Assembly (NCBI GenBank): GCA_025370055.1
Contig: CP073041.1
Span: 2,852,001 to 2,916,000 of the forward strand
Reading direction: 5' to 3'
DNA length: 64,000 nt
DNA from: Woronichinia naegeliana WA131
GTDB taxonomy: Bacteria; Cyanobacteriota; Cyanobacteriia; Cyanobacteriales; Microcystaceae
In this document: positions 9,624 to 17,086 of the stretch, piece after piece
Layout: the number at the start of each line of letters is the position of its first letter
Numbering within the stretch: the stretch's first letter is position 1
Notes under the pieces: model-generated
Databases searched by the model: none
The model's input: only the letters and a program-made list of their open reading frames with translations
Told to the model about the DNA's origin: nothing
Position numbers and translations under genes: made by a program

Positions 9624-10007
9624 TTAGCTGTTCTGAATTGAAGGAAACAATTTTTCTCCTTTCAATAAATGCTCTTCTACAAAGGTGTCTAATTGGGCTG
9701 GATCAACCTGTTGTAGGGTTTGCAGTAATTGATAGCTTTGCTGCCATAGATCGCTGATATCAATGCCGTGATAGGTGGGCTGATAGTCTTGAATGCGTCT
9801 AATTCCCTCGCCCAGTAAAATTACGGCCCCGCGCCAATTGTAATTTTCTAAATGGTAACAAGCGACTGCAATTTGCAGAATGCCCTGATAAAAATTACGA
9901 TCAACGGCGATCGCTTCCATCCAGATAGCTTCGAGGGTATCATGACAGGCATAAAAATCCCCTTGATTAAACTGTTCGATACCCTGCCAAAAGCGGAAAA
10001 AATCCAT
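9624..10007 (-). CDS. DUF309 domain protein
   Basis: A 127-residue protein matching the DUF309 family of small helical proteins. The N-terminal block FNQGDFYACHDTLEAIWMEA contains the family's paired acidic and His residues (about residues 13-32), followed by FYQGILQIAVACYHL and NWRGAVILLGEGIRRI. The biochemical function of the family is not established. The start ATG at 10007 gives the usual family length. It lies 13 bases downstream of ftrC on the same strand, so the two may be co-transcribed. No damage is seen. Confidence 0.85.
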   Translation of the reverse strand: MDFFRFWQGIEQFNQGDFYACHDTLEAIWMEAIAVDRNFYQGILQIAVACYHLENYNWRGAVILLGEGIRRIQDYQPTYHGIDISDLWQQSYQLLQTLQQVDPAQLDTFVEEHLLKGEKLFPSIQNS

Positions 10008-10020
10008 TAAATGAGTTGTA

Positions 10021-10383
10021 TTAACCTGCTAGACTAGCTTTAATTTCCTGAACCAATTCTATGTCAATGTGTTGGGCATCTCCGGCAAAATCATTATCCG
10101 GTGTTAAAAAGAGCATACAATGACACTCTTTGCGCTCTCTCATGGGCACACAAGGACAATTCCAAAAAGTATTTTTGACCTCAGCTTGTTTGTCCTCATA
10201 GTGACGACAGGGGCAGAGAGGAGATCCCAATTCTTCTTTATGACGGGCTAGGCCTTCAATGACCACTGCTGTCACCGACAAATCACTACAGAAATAGGTA
10301 TTAGTCCGCTTGGCATACTGTTCAGCAAAGTTTTTCATTGCCTCTAGCGTTTTATCATTTTTCTCTAAATCGGCGGTGGTCAT
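10021..10383 (-). CDS. ftrC: Ferredoxin-thioredoxin reductase, catalytic chain
   Basis: This subunit carries the [4Fe-4S] centre and active-site disulfide that pass electrons from photosystem-I-reduced ferredoxin to thioredoxin, coupling enzyme activity to light in the cyanobacterial cytoplasm. The cysteine pattern is visible: CPCRHY (residues 57-62), NCPCVPMRE and KECHCMLF, supplying the cluster ligands and the redox-active pair. Its 120 residues fit the family. Start ATG at 10383 gives MTTADLEKN. It precedes the DUF309 gene with a short gap. The variable alpha chain is not in this window. Confidence 0.95.
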   Translation of the reverse strand: MTTADLEKNDKTLEAMKNFAEQYAKRTNTYFCSDLSVTAVVIEGLARHKEELGSPLCPCRHYEDKQAEVKNTFWNCPCVPMRERKECHCMLFLTPDNDFAGDAQHIDIELVQEIKASLAG

Positions 10384-10440
10384 GATTGTCTCTAACAGCT
10401 GTAACGATAAAATAAAGAATCAGAAAACAAGAATGCTTAT

Positions 10441-11352
10441 CTATCTTGCCATATTTTGGAACGAGATTAGGCATTGCTGGAGAATGGCGATCGTCACCGC
10501 CGGCAGTTCCAATTGGGGCGTAAGTCCCACATCTTCTAGTTCAATGAAGGTCTTGATCTGGTCAGGATTTAAGGCGGCTAAACGCTTACCGAGTTCTGGG
10601 CCAGTCAATTGGGATTCCTTGCCCCAAAAGATGGCAGTAGGAATAGTTAACTGGGGTAGATAGCGAGCTAAATCAAAACAGAGATCGCCTCGTACAAAGG
10701 AGAGGGCTGCATATTCGGCATTGGGTTCTGAGGCCGATTCCAGATAGGCTTCCGCAATTTCTGAATAAATGCGATTGGCCTGGGCAAATTGTCGGGTTTC
10801 GAGAAAGTTCATAATGCCCGTCATATTGGCGATGCCCATACTATAAATTAACTTATCCAGAATGGGGACACTGGCAATCTGGGCAAAGAAATTACTGCGA
10901 TAGTCTTCTCCAAAGTCTGATAATCCCGTGGGGGCGCAAAGAATTAAGGATTGAAAGCGATCGGGTTTTTCAATGGCGGCCCGAATCGTTAACCCCGCCG
11001 TCAAGGAAGAGGCAACCACAATGGGAGGCTGTAAACAGGTTTTCTCAATAAATTCTAAAATCGTGGTGATATAGTCCTGGGGAGAATATTGACGTTCAGG
11101 ATGGTCTGAGCGTCCCCAACCCAGTAAATCAGGAGCTAAGACCCGATATTCTCTTGCAAAAGCAGGATAGACCTTTGACCATTCGTAGGCAGAGGAACCA
11201 CCCCCAAAACCATGCAGAAAGAGTAATGTGGGTCGATCGCTTTCTAACATTTCTGTTTCGTTTACCCAGGGAAATTTCGTAGGGGAATAATAAACCATCG
11301 TTCCTAAGGAAGTCACAACAGAATTTCTCTCAACACCAATGGGTTCAATCAT
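10441..11352 (-). CDS. Alpha/beta hydrolase with atypical active site
   Basis: A 303-residue alpha/beta-hydrolase-fold protein. LLFLHGFGGGSSAYEWSKV (about residues 43-61) is the oxyanion-hole HGFGG block and PDLLGWGRSDHP follows. The nucleophile elbow reads VVASSLTAGL rather than G-x-S-x-G, so a serine is present in a relaxed motif. The region that normally carries the catalytic histidine reads VGLTPQLELP with no His. It may be a non-hydrolytic or altered-specificity member. Substrate is unknown. It stands between ftrC and a menH-like remnant on the same strand. Confidence 0.8.
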   Translation of the reverse strand: MIEPIGVERNSVVTSLGTMVYYSPTKFPWVNETEMLESDRPTLLFLHGFGGGSSAYEWSKVYPAFAREYRVLAPDLLGWGRSDHPERQYSPQDYITTILEFIEKTCLQPPIVVASSLTAGLTIRAAIEKPDRFQSLILCAPTGLSDFGEDYRSNFFAQIASVPILDKLIYSMGIANMTGIMNFLETRQFAQANRIYSEIAEAYLESASEPNAEYAALSFVRGDLCFDLARYLPQLTIPTAIFWGKESQLTGPELGKRLAALNPDQIKTFIELEDVGLTPQLELPAVTIAILQQCLISFQNMAR

Positions 11353-11446
11353 AGTCAGTTAAAAAGAGTAATTATTAAAAGGGATTCTTGAGAGAGTGAG
11401 TTTGTCAGTTTGATCGGCAATTTACGATCGCTGCCTAGATCTTAAC

Positions 11447-11690
11447 CTAGCTACAATCTAATCGCCTGGCTAGGCAATGGGCAAAAATGGTACTTTTCTC
11501 TAAATGGAGGTTATGGCCACAATGGGGAAAGATTTCTAATTGAGATTGAGGAGAAGTCAAGGCCATCTCACGGTTAATTGCCACAAATTTATGATCTTGC
11601 TCCCCAACTAAGAGCAGCATAGAAACCGTATTTTGATGAAGCTTTTCCCATAGCCCATATTCCGTACCAATTAGGAGAAAATAAATGATT
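11447..11690 (-). pseudogene. menH-like alpha/beta hydrolase, C-terminal fragment
   Basis: Reverse-strand reading gives YGLWEKLHQNTVSMLLLVG, then GEQDHKFVAINREMA and FPHCGHNLHLEKSTIFAH, ending at a TAG at 11447-11449. This resembles the last 70 residues of the menaquinone/phylloquinone enzyme MenH (SHCHC synthase): the acid Asp in GEQDHKF and the His in CGHNLH are present. No start or N-terminal part is found. The upstream side ends near the MITE at 11741, which has no matching target duplication, so the rest was probably deleted. Assignment to MenH rather than another hydrolase is inference. Confidence 0.6.
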
Positions 11691-11740
11691 TAAAATTTAC
11701 ACGCTATATGCAGGCATCATTAGCCATCACAACACTAGAT

Positions 11741-11952
11741 AGGGTCTGCTGAAAAAGTCCACAAAACGAACCTAGATGCCACAGGAGGCGAAAAATGGTG
11801 ACTTCAGAGAGTTGTTTCCAATTTCAACCCCCAGTTTTCCAACGACGTGCATGGGCTTTGAGCCTCCAAAGGCCATAACCTTGCACCTGATCGTTTTTAA
11901 AATGCTTGAAAGCATTATCCGGCAAGGGTTCTATACTTATTCAGCAAGCCCT
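11741..11952. mobile_element. 212-bp MITE with IS5-like ends, copy 2
   Basis: The same sequence as copies 1, 3 and 4, with ends AGGGTCTGCTG and CAGCAAGCCCT. Left flank AGAT and right flank AGTT do not match, unlike copies 1 and 4. This suggests that a deletion or recombination joined two formerly separate flanks. Confidence 0.88.
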
Positions 11953-12151
11953 AGTTAAAACCTTGGTTTAATCCTTCCTGGCTGTTTTGAGGCCCATAGG
12001 AAAAAGAAAGAATTCCAGATACTTTATGCTGAGTCTTGAGTTCGGCCATTGCTGCAAAAAACTGTTCAATTTCTGAGGGTAAAGCATCCTCTCGGAATTG
12101 AAAAAAGACGGTATGGCATACTTGAGGACGACTTGGATGAGGATCGGTCAT
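11953..12151 (-). pseudogene. Dabb-domain protein, N-terminal half truncated by MITE
   Basis: From ATG 12151 the protein reads PQVCHTVFFQFREDALPSEI and SGILSFSYGPQNSQEGLNQG, resembling the first two-thirds of the dimeric alpha/beta-barrel (Dabb, stress-responsive A/B barrel) family. After the residues NQGF the frame enters the MITE at 11952 and stops. The expected C-terminal strand is not found on the other side of the MITE, so the gene is truncated. Confidence 0.65.
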
Positions 12152-12390
12152 TGGTACTAAAAGCTAGGTGTTGATGAGTTCTGATTTCTTCATTATCGAC
12201 TCTATTTGTAAAAAAATTGATCTGAAAGACGGATTTAACCATAGGGTGGGGAAACAGGACGACAAAACAGCCAATTAAATTTTTAAGTTCAACTCTGGAA
12301 TCAAAAATATCAATTGGGTACGGGACGTTGGTTAGAGTCAGCCGAAAGGGTTTAAACTTTTGATAAAGTTTCTTGAAATTAATGATATTT

Positions 12391-12741
12391 ATGAACACTG
12401 AACCCAGTCTTTGGATTATTACCAGCGATCGCACAGATGACGAGTTAGGCAGTAAAGGGGGTTACGATACTGGCCCAAGCTATCGGGGAATTGAGCCACA
12501 GTCAGCAAGAAATCGCCATCAGGTTTCTGCCCAAACTTTACAGCAAAATATGACGGAATTTTTGTCCGTAGTGGAATCGGCTTTCGAGAAGGCGGAACAA
12601 TCCCAAGCTAAAATGCAATTGGACGAGGTGGAATTAGTGGTTGAAGTGAATGGCAAGGGTCAGGTCAGTTTATTGGGGACTGGCGGCGAACTTGGCGGTA
12701 AGGGAGCGATTACGCTTAAATTTAAACGTAAATCACCATAA
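12391..12741 (+). CDS. Pepco-like conflict-system component
   Basis: A 116-residue protein (ATG 12391; an in-frame upstream start at 12373 is less likely). The N-terminus LWIITSDRTDDELG is followed by a helical stretch QNMTEFLSVVESAFEKAEQ and a C-terminal beta-rich glycine region QVSLLGTGGELGGKGAITLK. The C-terminal pattern resembles the Pepco (peptidase-co-occurring) domains described beside caspase and trypsin-like proteases in cyanobacterial conflict systems. The role there is thought to be regulatory. The stop codon is immediately followed by a composite transposon; without it the next ATG would be 12 bases away, so this was the first gene of an operon ending in a caspase. Domain naming is from memory of the family, not a search. 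Confidence 0.6.
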   Translation: MNTEPSLWIITSDRTDDELGSKGGYDTGPSYRGIEPQSARNRHQVSAQTLQQNMTEFLSVVESAFEKAEQSQAKMQLDEVELVVEVNGKGQVSLLGTGGELGGKGAITLKFKRKSP

Positions 12742-12750
12742 TTTCCTTTA

Positions 12751-13663
12751 CTGGACAGTGAGAAGTTCTCGAGGCGTGTAAGTGGAGAAAAGAAAATCGG
12801 ACATCCGATACAAAAGAGTGCCGTTATGTCCGAAACTGGCTGATATAAGAAAATCGGCGTTGCTTAATCAGGGTATGAAATAGAATTTTGCATACATCTA
12901 GAAACCAGTGTGAGTCAATGTTTTAAAAATTGCATCTTTAGAGATTCATACCTCAAGTCAGCAACGCCAGAAAATCGATAGCCAGTGCTATCTATCAATT
13001 ATGCAACTATGTCAGCGACTAGAGCAAATCCTCAATAATCTCCGTCCAGCCTTTAGCCGAGAAGCAACGTTCCAATGGTTTATCCTGTTAGTCTGGGGAG
13101 TAGTGCTCAACAGCCAACCCAGCGCAATAACTAGCTATGTCAATGCCATTGGCTTAACAGAGAGCTACTACAATCAGGCTCTACATTGGTTTGATTCCAA
13201 GGCGTTTAGGGTCGAAGGACTAACTTTACAATGGTCAAAGTGGCTAAGTCAGCATGAAAGTCTATACAGAATTAAAGGGAAACGGGTGTATGTGGGTGAT
13301 GGCATCAAAGTGGGGAAAGAAGGACGCAAGATGCCAGGTGTAAAACGACTACACCAAGAATCGGAAGATGTGTCCAAGCCAGAGTGGATAAGGGGTCATT
13401 ACTTCAATGCCTTGAGTATTTTGGTGGGAGTAGGGAAAGCCTGCTTTGCCTTGCCCTTAGTGTTGCGGCTAGACGATGGCATCAAGTCCAAAGCAACCGA
13501 GAAGGGGGAGGGAAAAGGCAAAAAAAAGGTGAAGACGAGCCTGGTGACAAAAATGGCTGACCTTTGTGTTACTTACGCAGAGGCAGGGAGTTATGTAATT
13601 TTGGATGCTTATTTTGCTTGCGAACCAGTGCTCAAAAGTTTTCGCCAGAACGCCTTGCATCTA
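12751..13663 (+). mobile_element. Left, truncated copy of the 475-residue IS4-type element
   Basis: Identical in most of its length to the complete copy at 14945, except for a 113-bp MITE inserted at 12856. It stops at CTTGCATCTA (13663) where an IS630 element begins. The right 40% of the IS is missing. Confidence 0.85.
12856..12968. mobile_element. 113-bp MITE (GGCGTTGC family), copy 1
   Basis: Terminal inverted repeats GGCGTTGC / GCAACGCC with subterminal GTATGAA / TTCATAC. An 8-bp target duplication AGAAAATC (12848-12855, 12969-12976) proves insertion into the IS, whose uninterrupted site is seen in the complete copy near 15045. A second copy is at 54853-54966. Confidence 0.9.
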
Positions 13664-13669
13664 TACTGA
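13001..13669 (+). pseudogene. IS4-type transposase, N-terminal half
   Basis: Residues 1-219 match the intact 475-residue transposase at 15074-16501 (MQLCQRLEQILNNLR start, VYVGDGIKVGKEGRKM and YVILDAYFACEPV blocks). After the residues NALHLY the frame stops inside the IS630 element. The Y-x2-R-x3-E block is lost. Confidence 0.88.
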
Positions 13670-14796
13670 ACACGGTCACAAGTTGCGAATTTTAAAAATA
13701 AGAGATAATATAGTAAAAATAGAAAAAGTAGTCAAGAGGCTGAGAAATGATTAAGTTAGAATTTACGGAAGAAGACAAAAGACTGTTGTCTTACGGTCGG
13801 TTTAATCACCCGCATCCTAGAGTACAGCTAAAGATGGAAGTTTTATGGTTAAAAAGTCAGGGATTATCTCATCAAAAAATTGCTCAATTCGCAGGAGTTT
13901 CAGTAAATACGGTGACAAGCTATATCCGTGATTATCAAGAGGGCGGGATAGAAAAACTAAAAGAAATAAAATTTAATCGCCCGAAAAGCGAGTTAACAGA
14001 GCATCAAGGGACAATTGAGGCATATTTTGAGTCAAATCCACCAGCAAGAATAAATGAAGCAGTAAAAAGAATAGAAGAATTAACGGGAATAAAAAGAAGT
14101 CCAACGCAAGTCAGAAAATTTTTAAAGTCAATAGGAATGAGGTGTCTAAAGGTGGGAACAATTCCATCAAAAGCAGATGTAGAAGCTCAGGATAGCTATA
14201 GAGAAAAAGAGCTAGAACCAAGGCTAGAAGAGGCAAAAGCAGGAAAAAGGGCAGTTTTCTTTGTAGATGCCTCTCATTTTGTAATGGGAGCATTTGTAAA
14301 TTTTATATGGTGCTTCAAAAGGATTTTTATTAAGTCACCATCAGGGAGAAAACGTTTTAATGTGTTAGGAGCATTAAATGCAATTACCCATGAAGTAATT
14401 ATGGTAACGAACAGTTCTTATATTACGGGAACTCAGGTTTGTGAACTCCTAGAAAAGATAGCAGAATTAGGACTATTAATACCGATTACGTTGGTATTAG
14501 ACAATGCTCGTTATCAAAAATGCCGAATTGTGCAGGAGTTGGCAGAATCATTAGGAATAGAGTTACTGTACTTACCTCCTTATTCTCCTAACTTGAATTT
14601 AATTGAAAGACTGTGGAAGTTTGTGAAGAAGAAGTGTTTATACGCAAAATATTATGAAGATTTTACGCAGTTTTCTGCAGCAATTTCAGGATGTCTTGAA
14701 GATGCTAACGCAAAATATAAGGAGGAGCTTGATTCTTTGCTCACCTTACGATTTCAACGCTTTGATAAATCTCAGATTATGAACGTTTGAAGTATA
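13664..14796 (+). mobile_element. IS630-family element 2
   Basis: The element sits between CTTGCATCTA (IS4-type sequence) and unrelated sequence at 14797. TATA occurs at both edges and the ends share TATACT with weak similarity beyond, so the exact termini are uncertain. The right flank is not the continuation of the interrupted IS, showing that a deletion followed insertion. Confidence 0.7.
13747..14790 (+). CDS. IS630-family transposase, intact
   Basis: A full-length 347-residue transposase. The N-terminal helix-turn-helix covers about residues 30-65 (GLSHQKIAQFAGVSVNTVTSY). The DDE triad lies in AVFFVDASHFVMG, LVLDNARYQK and YLPPYSPNLNLIERLWKF. The coding strand is A-rich. No stop or frameshift is seen, so it may be functional, unlike the split-frame IS630 at 871-2095, to which it is only distantly similar. 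Confidence 0.93.
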   Translation: MIKLEFTEEDKRLLSYGRFNHPHPRVQLKMEVLWLKSQGLSHQKIAQFAGVSVNTVTSYIRDYQEGGIEKLKEIKFNRPKSELTEHQGTIEAYFESNPPARINEAVKRIEELTGIKRSPTQVRKFLKSIGMRCLKVGTIPSKADVEAQDSYREKELEPRLEEAKAGKRAVFFVDASHFVMGAFVNFIWCFKRIFIKSPSGRKRFNVLGALNAITHEVIMVTNSSYITGTQVCELLEKIAELGLLIPITLVLDNARYQKCRIVQELAESLGIELLYLPPYSPNLNLIERLWKFVKKKCLYAKYYEDFTQFSAAISGCLEDANAKYKEELDSLLTLRFQRFDKSQIMNV

Positions 14797-14944
14797 ACCC
14801 ACATTCCGCAGGTAAGTCAAGAGACAAAGTAGTACTTTTGACATGAAGAGCCAAGAAAGGAAAGAATATGTTTGTGTTTGGAGGTCAAATTAACGATAGT
14901 TTGAATGCCGTCAATCTCTAACCAACGGATACAGCAATTCCAAA
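14797..14944 (-). other. 148-bp fragment of unknown origin, perhaps a transposase piece
   Basis: Reverse-strand reading gives IRWLEIDGIQTIVNLTSKH and then FLGSSCQKYYFVS, loosely resembling the C-terminal region of ISAs1-type transposases. It has no start, no partner piece and no ends. It was probably carried along when the composite unit formed. Confidence 0.3.
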
Positions 14945-16542
14945 CTGGACAGTGGGAAGTTCTCGAGGCGTGTAAGTGGAGAAAAGAAAATCGGACATCC
15001 GATACAAAAGAGTGCCGTTATGTCCGAAACTGGCTGATATAAGAAAATCGATAGCCAGTGCTATCTATCAATTATGCAACTATGTCAGCGACTAGAGCAA
15101 ATCCTCAATAATCTCCGTCCAGCCTTTAGCCGAGAAGCAACGTTCCAATGGTTTATCCTGTTAGTCTGGGGAGTAGTGCTCAACAGCCAACCCAGCGCAA
15201 TAACTAGCTATGTCAATGCCATTGGCTTAACAGAGAGCTACTACAATCAGGCTCTACATTGGTTTGATTCCAAGGCGTTTAGGGTCGAAGGACTAACTTT
15301 ACAATGGTCAAAGTGGCTAAGTCAGCATGAAAGTCTATACAGAATTAAAGGGAAACGGGTGTATGTGGGTGATGGCATCAAAGTGGGGAAAGAAGGACGC
15401 AAGATGCCAGGTGTAAAACGACTACACCAAGAATCGGAAGATGTGTCCAAGCCAGAGTGGATAAGGGGTCATTACTTCAATGCCTTGAGTATTTTGGTGG
15501 GAGTAGGGAAAGCCTGCTTTGCCTTGCCCTTAGTGTTGCGGCTAGACGATGGCATCAAGTCCAAAGCAACCGAGAAGGGGGAGGGAAAAGGCAAAAAAAA
15601 GGTGAAGACGAGCCTGGTGACAAAAATGGCTGACCTTTGTGTTACTTACGCAGAGGCAGGGAGTTATGTAATTTTGGATGCTTATTTTGCTTGCGAACCA
15701 GTGCTCAAAAGTTTTCGCCAGAACGCCTTGCATCTAATCACAAGAGTGCGTTGCTCCACCGTCGCCTATGCCCCCTTTTGTTCCGTGCCGACGCTGACGG
15801 GGAGAGGACGACCACGGATTTGGGGGAGTTCGATAAAACTAGAAAAGCTGTTCGCTCTGGCGGCGGACTTTCCGACAGCTAAAGTCTGGCTCTATGGTCA
15901 ACAAGTCACGGTTTCTTATCAGTGCTTTGAGTTCCACTGGGATAGTCCCCATCAGCTCGTCAAGTTTGTTCTGACCCAATTGCCTAACGGACGACGACTG
16001 ATTCTGCTTTCTACTGATCTCTGTTTGACTGGACCTGAGATTATTGCCGCTTACGGTCTCCGATTTAAGATTGAAGTCACTTTTCGTCAATTAGTCCATC
16101 TTTTGGGCAGCTTTGCCTATCGTTTTTGGCTTAAGAGTCTTCCTACTTTACCTACCTGGCCCAGCAATCTTATCCTCAGTGACTATCCACAAGCTGTTCA
16201 GACTCAGATTTTAAACAAGGTAGAAGCCTTTGAGCGTTTTGTTAACCTTAATGCCATTGCTTTAGGGCTACTTCAAATTCTCGCCTTAGAGTTACCCCAG
16301 GGGATTTGGGCTAATTTTCCTCGATGGTTTCGGACATTACCATCCCATGGCTACCCTAGTGAACGGATTGCTCAACTAGCCCTTCAACATCAAGCCCAAA
16401 TGATTTTTCCTCAAAGTCCACCCAGTCTGCTTTTGCCTAAATTCCTTACCGCTAAACTTGCCTCTTCCCCAAGCCCTGATATGCTTACTTTCGTCGCATA
16501 GTCATTACCTTATCTGGCATCCATAAACTTCCCACTGTCCAG
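14945..16542 (+). mobile_element. Complete IS4-type element (475-residue transposase)
   Basis: 1,598 bp with perfect 17-bp inverted repeats CTGGACAGTGGGAAGTT. The left flank does not match the right flank, because the right flank TTCCTTTA pairs with the left flank of the composite unit at 12743. A related, slightly diverged copy with its own duplication is at 37291-38886. Confidence 0.92.
15074..16501 (+). CDS. IS4-type transposase, intact
   Basis: 475 residues. Catalytic blocks are VYVGDGIKVGKEGRKMPG (first Asp, about residue 97), GSYVILDAYFACEP (second Asp, about 203) and YGLRFKIEVTFRQL, the Y-x2-R-x3-E signature (about 330). This places it in the IS4 superfamily of DDE transposases. 8-bp target duplications are seen for this element type at two sites. 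The gene is undamaged and 90% or more similar by eye to the copy at 37418-38845, so both are potentially active. Confidence 0.92.
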   Translation: MQLCQRLEQILNNLRPAFSREATFQWFILLVWGVVLNSQPSAITSYVNAIGLTESYYNQALHWFDSKAFRVEGLTLQWSKWLSQHESLYRIKGKRVYVGDGIKVGKEGRKMPGVKRLHQESEDVSKPEWIRGHYFNALSILVGVGKACFALPLVLRLDDGIKSKATEKGEGKGKKKVKTSLVTKMADLCVTYAEAGSYVILDAYFACEPVLKSFRQNALHLITRVRCSTVAYAPFCSVPTLTGRGRPRIWGSSIKLEKLFALAADFPTAKVWLYGQQVTVSYQCFEFHWDSPHQLVKFVLTQLPNGRRLILLSTDLCLTGPEIIAAYGLRFKIEVTFRQLVHLLGSFAYRFWLKSLPTLPTWPSNLILSDYPQAVQTQILNKVEAFERFVNLNAIALGLLQILALELPQGIWANFPRWFRTLPSHGYPSERIAQLALQHQAQMIFPQSPPSLLLPKFLTAKLASSPSPDMLTFVA

Positions 16543-16553
16543 TTCCTTTAATT

Positions 16554-16844
16554 ATGAAACGTATTCATTTAGAGCGAGGATTAACTCAACGATCAGCCCA
16601 TATTTTTCGGGATGCAGAAGGACATTTTACAGAGGACACGGTTAACAATCGTCAACAACTGATTAATACGGCTATGGATGAGGAAAATTATTTAGGAATG
16701 GACAAATGGGGTAACGATTGGTACGCAAAATCTCTTCCTAATGGCCAGCAGATTTGGGTACAAGTTAGAAAAGGGGAAATTATTAATGGGGGAATTAATT
16801 CATCGTCACGTCGCTGGTATCGTTCCACCGGACTAATTCAATAG
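16554..16844 (+). CDS. Small toxin-like protein of the caspase operon
   Basis: A 96-residue protein without signal peptide or membrane segment. The core reads RSAHIFRDAEGHFTEDTVNN, then YLGMDKWGNDWYAKSLPNG and IWVQVRKGEIINGGIN. The His-containing HIFRDAEGH block and the WxxxLPNGxQIWVQVRxGEIxNGG tail resemble C-terminal toxin modules of polymorphic toxins, but I cannot name the family. It starts 12 bases after the Pepco-like stop once the transposon is removed, and 7 bases before the next gene. A toxin role is inference from pattern and from the immunity-like neighbour. Confidence 0.55.
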   Translation: MKRIHLERGLTQRSAHIFRDAEGHFTEDTVNNRQQLINTAMDEENYLGMDKWGNDWYAKSLPNGQQIWVQVRKGEIINGGINSSSRRWYRSTGLIQ

Positions 16845-16851
16845 ATTTTTT

Positions 16852-17076
16852 ATGGAGGAAATTTTGAAAATGGAAAAGTTAACACCAACAGAGGCTTTTC
16901 AAGCAATGATTTTATTCCTAGAGACTTATTATGAGCGCACTCAATCGGATGAAATCGGAGCTTTATTAGGAAGTTTACAATTGTTAGAGGATGGTAAACC
17001 GGCCGATCCTGCAATGTGGCAAGATTGGTTACAATATTCTAATTCCGTCAAGCTTTCTTCCGTTAATCACGTTTAA
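16852..17076 (+). CDS. Small acidic, immunity-like protein
   Basis: 74 residues, with possible starts at 16852 or 16870. LTPTEAFQAMILFLETYYER and EIGALLGSLQLLEDGKPADP, then WQDWLQYS, resemble small acidic immunity proteins (CdiI-like) found next to toxin modules in bacteria. It lies 7 bases downstream of the toxin-like gene and 10 bases upstream of the caspase start, which supports a single operon. The immunity role is inference. Confidence 0.5.
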   Translation: MEEILKMEKLTPTEAFQAMILFLETYYERTQSDEIGALLGSLQLLEDGKPADPAMWQDWLQYSNSVKLSSVNHV

Positions 17077-17086
17077 CAGATTTTCA

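Larger units (their letters stand above)
12751..16542 (+). mobile_element. Composite transposon-like unit, 3.8 kb
   Basis: The outer ends are CTGGACAGTG(A/G)GAAGTT at 12751 and its complement ending at 16542. The 8-bp target duplication TTCCTTTA flanks the whole unit (12743-12750, 16543-16550), not either IS alone. Inside are a truncated IS copy (12751-13663), an IS630 element, a 148-bp fragment and a complete IS copy (14945-16542). Removing the unit places the Pepco-like gene 12 bases before the next gene. Confidence 0.85.

Noticed and set aside
12066-12434. 122-residue reverse frame overlapping the Dabb fragment and the Pepco-like gene
   Set aside because: It overlaps two better-supported genes and shows no protein-like pattern.
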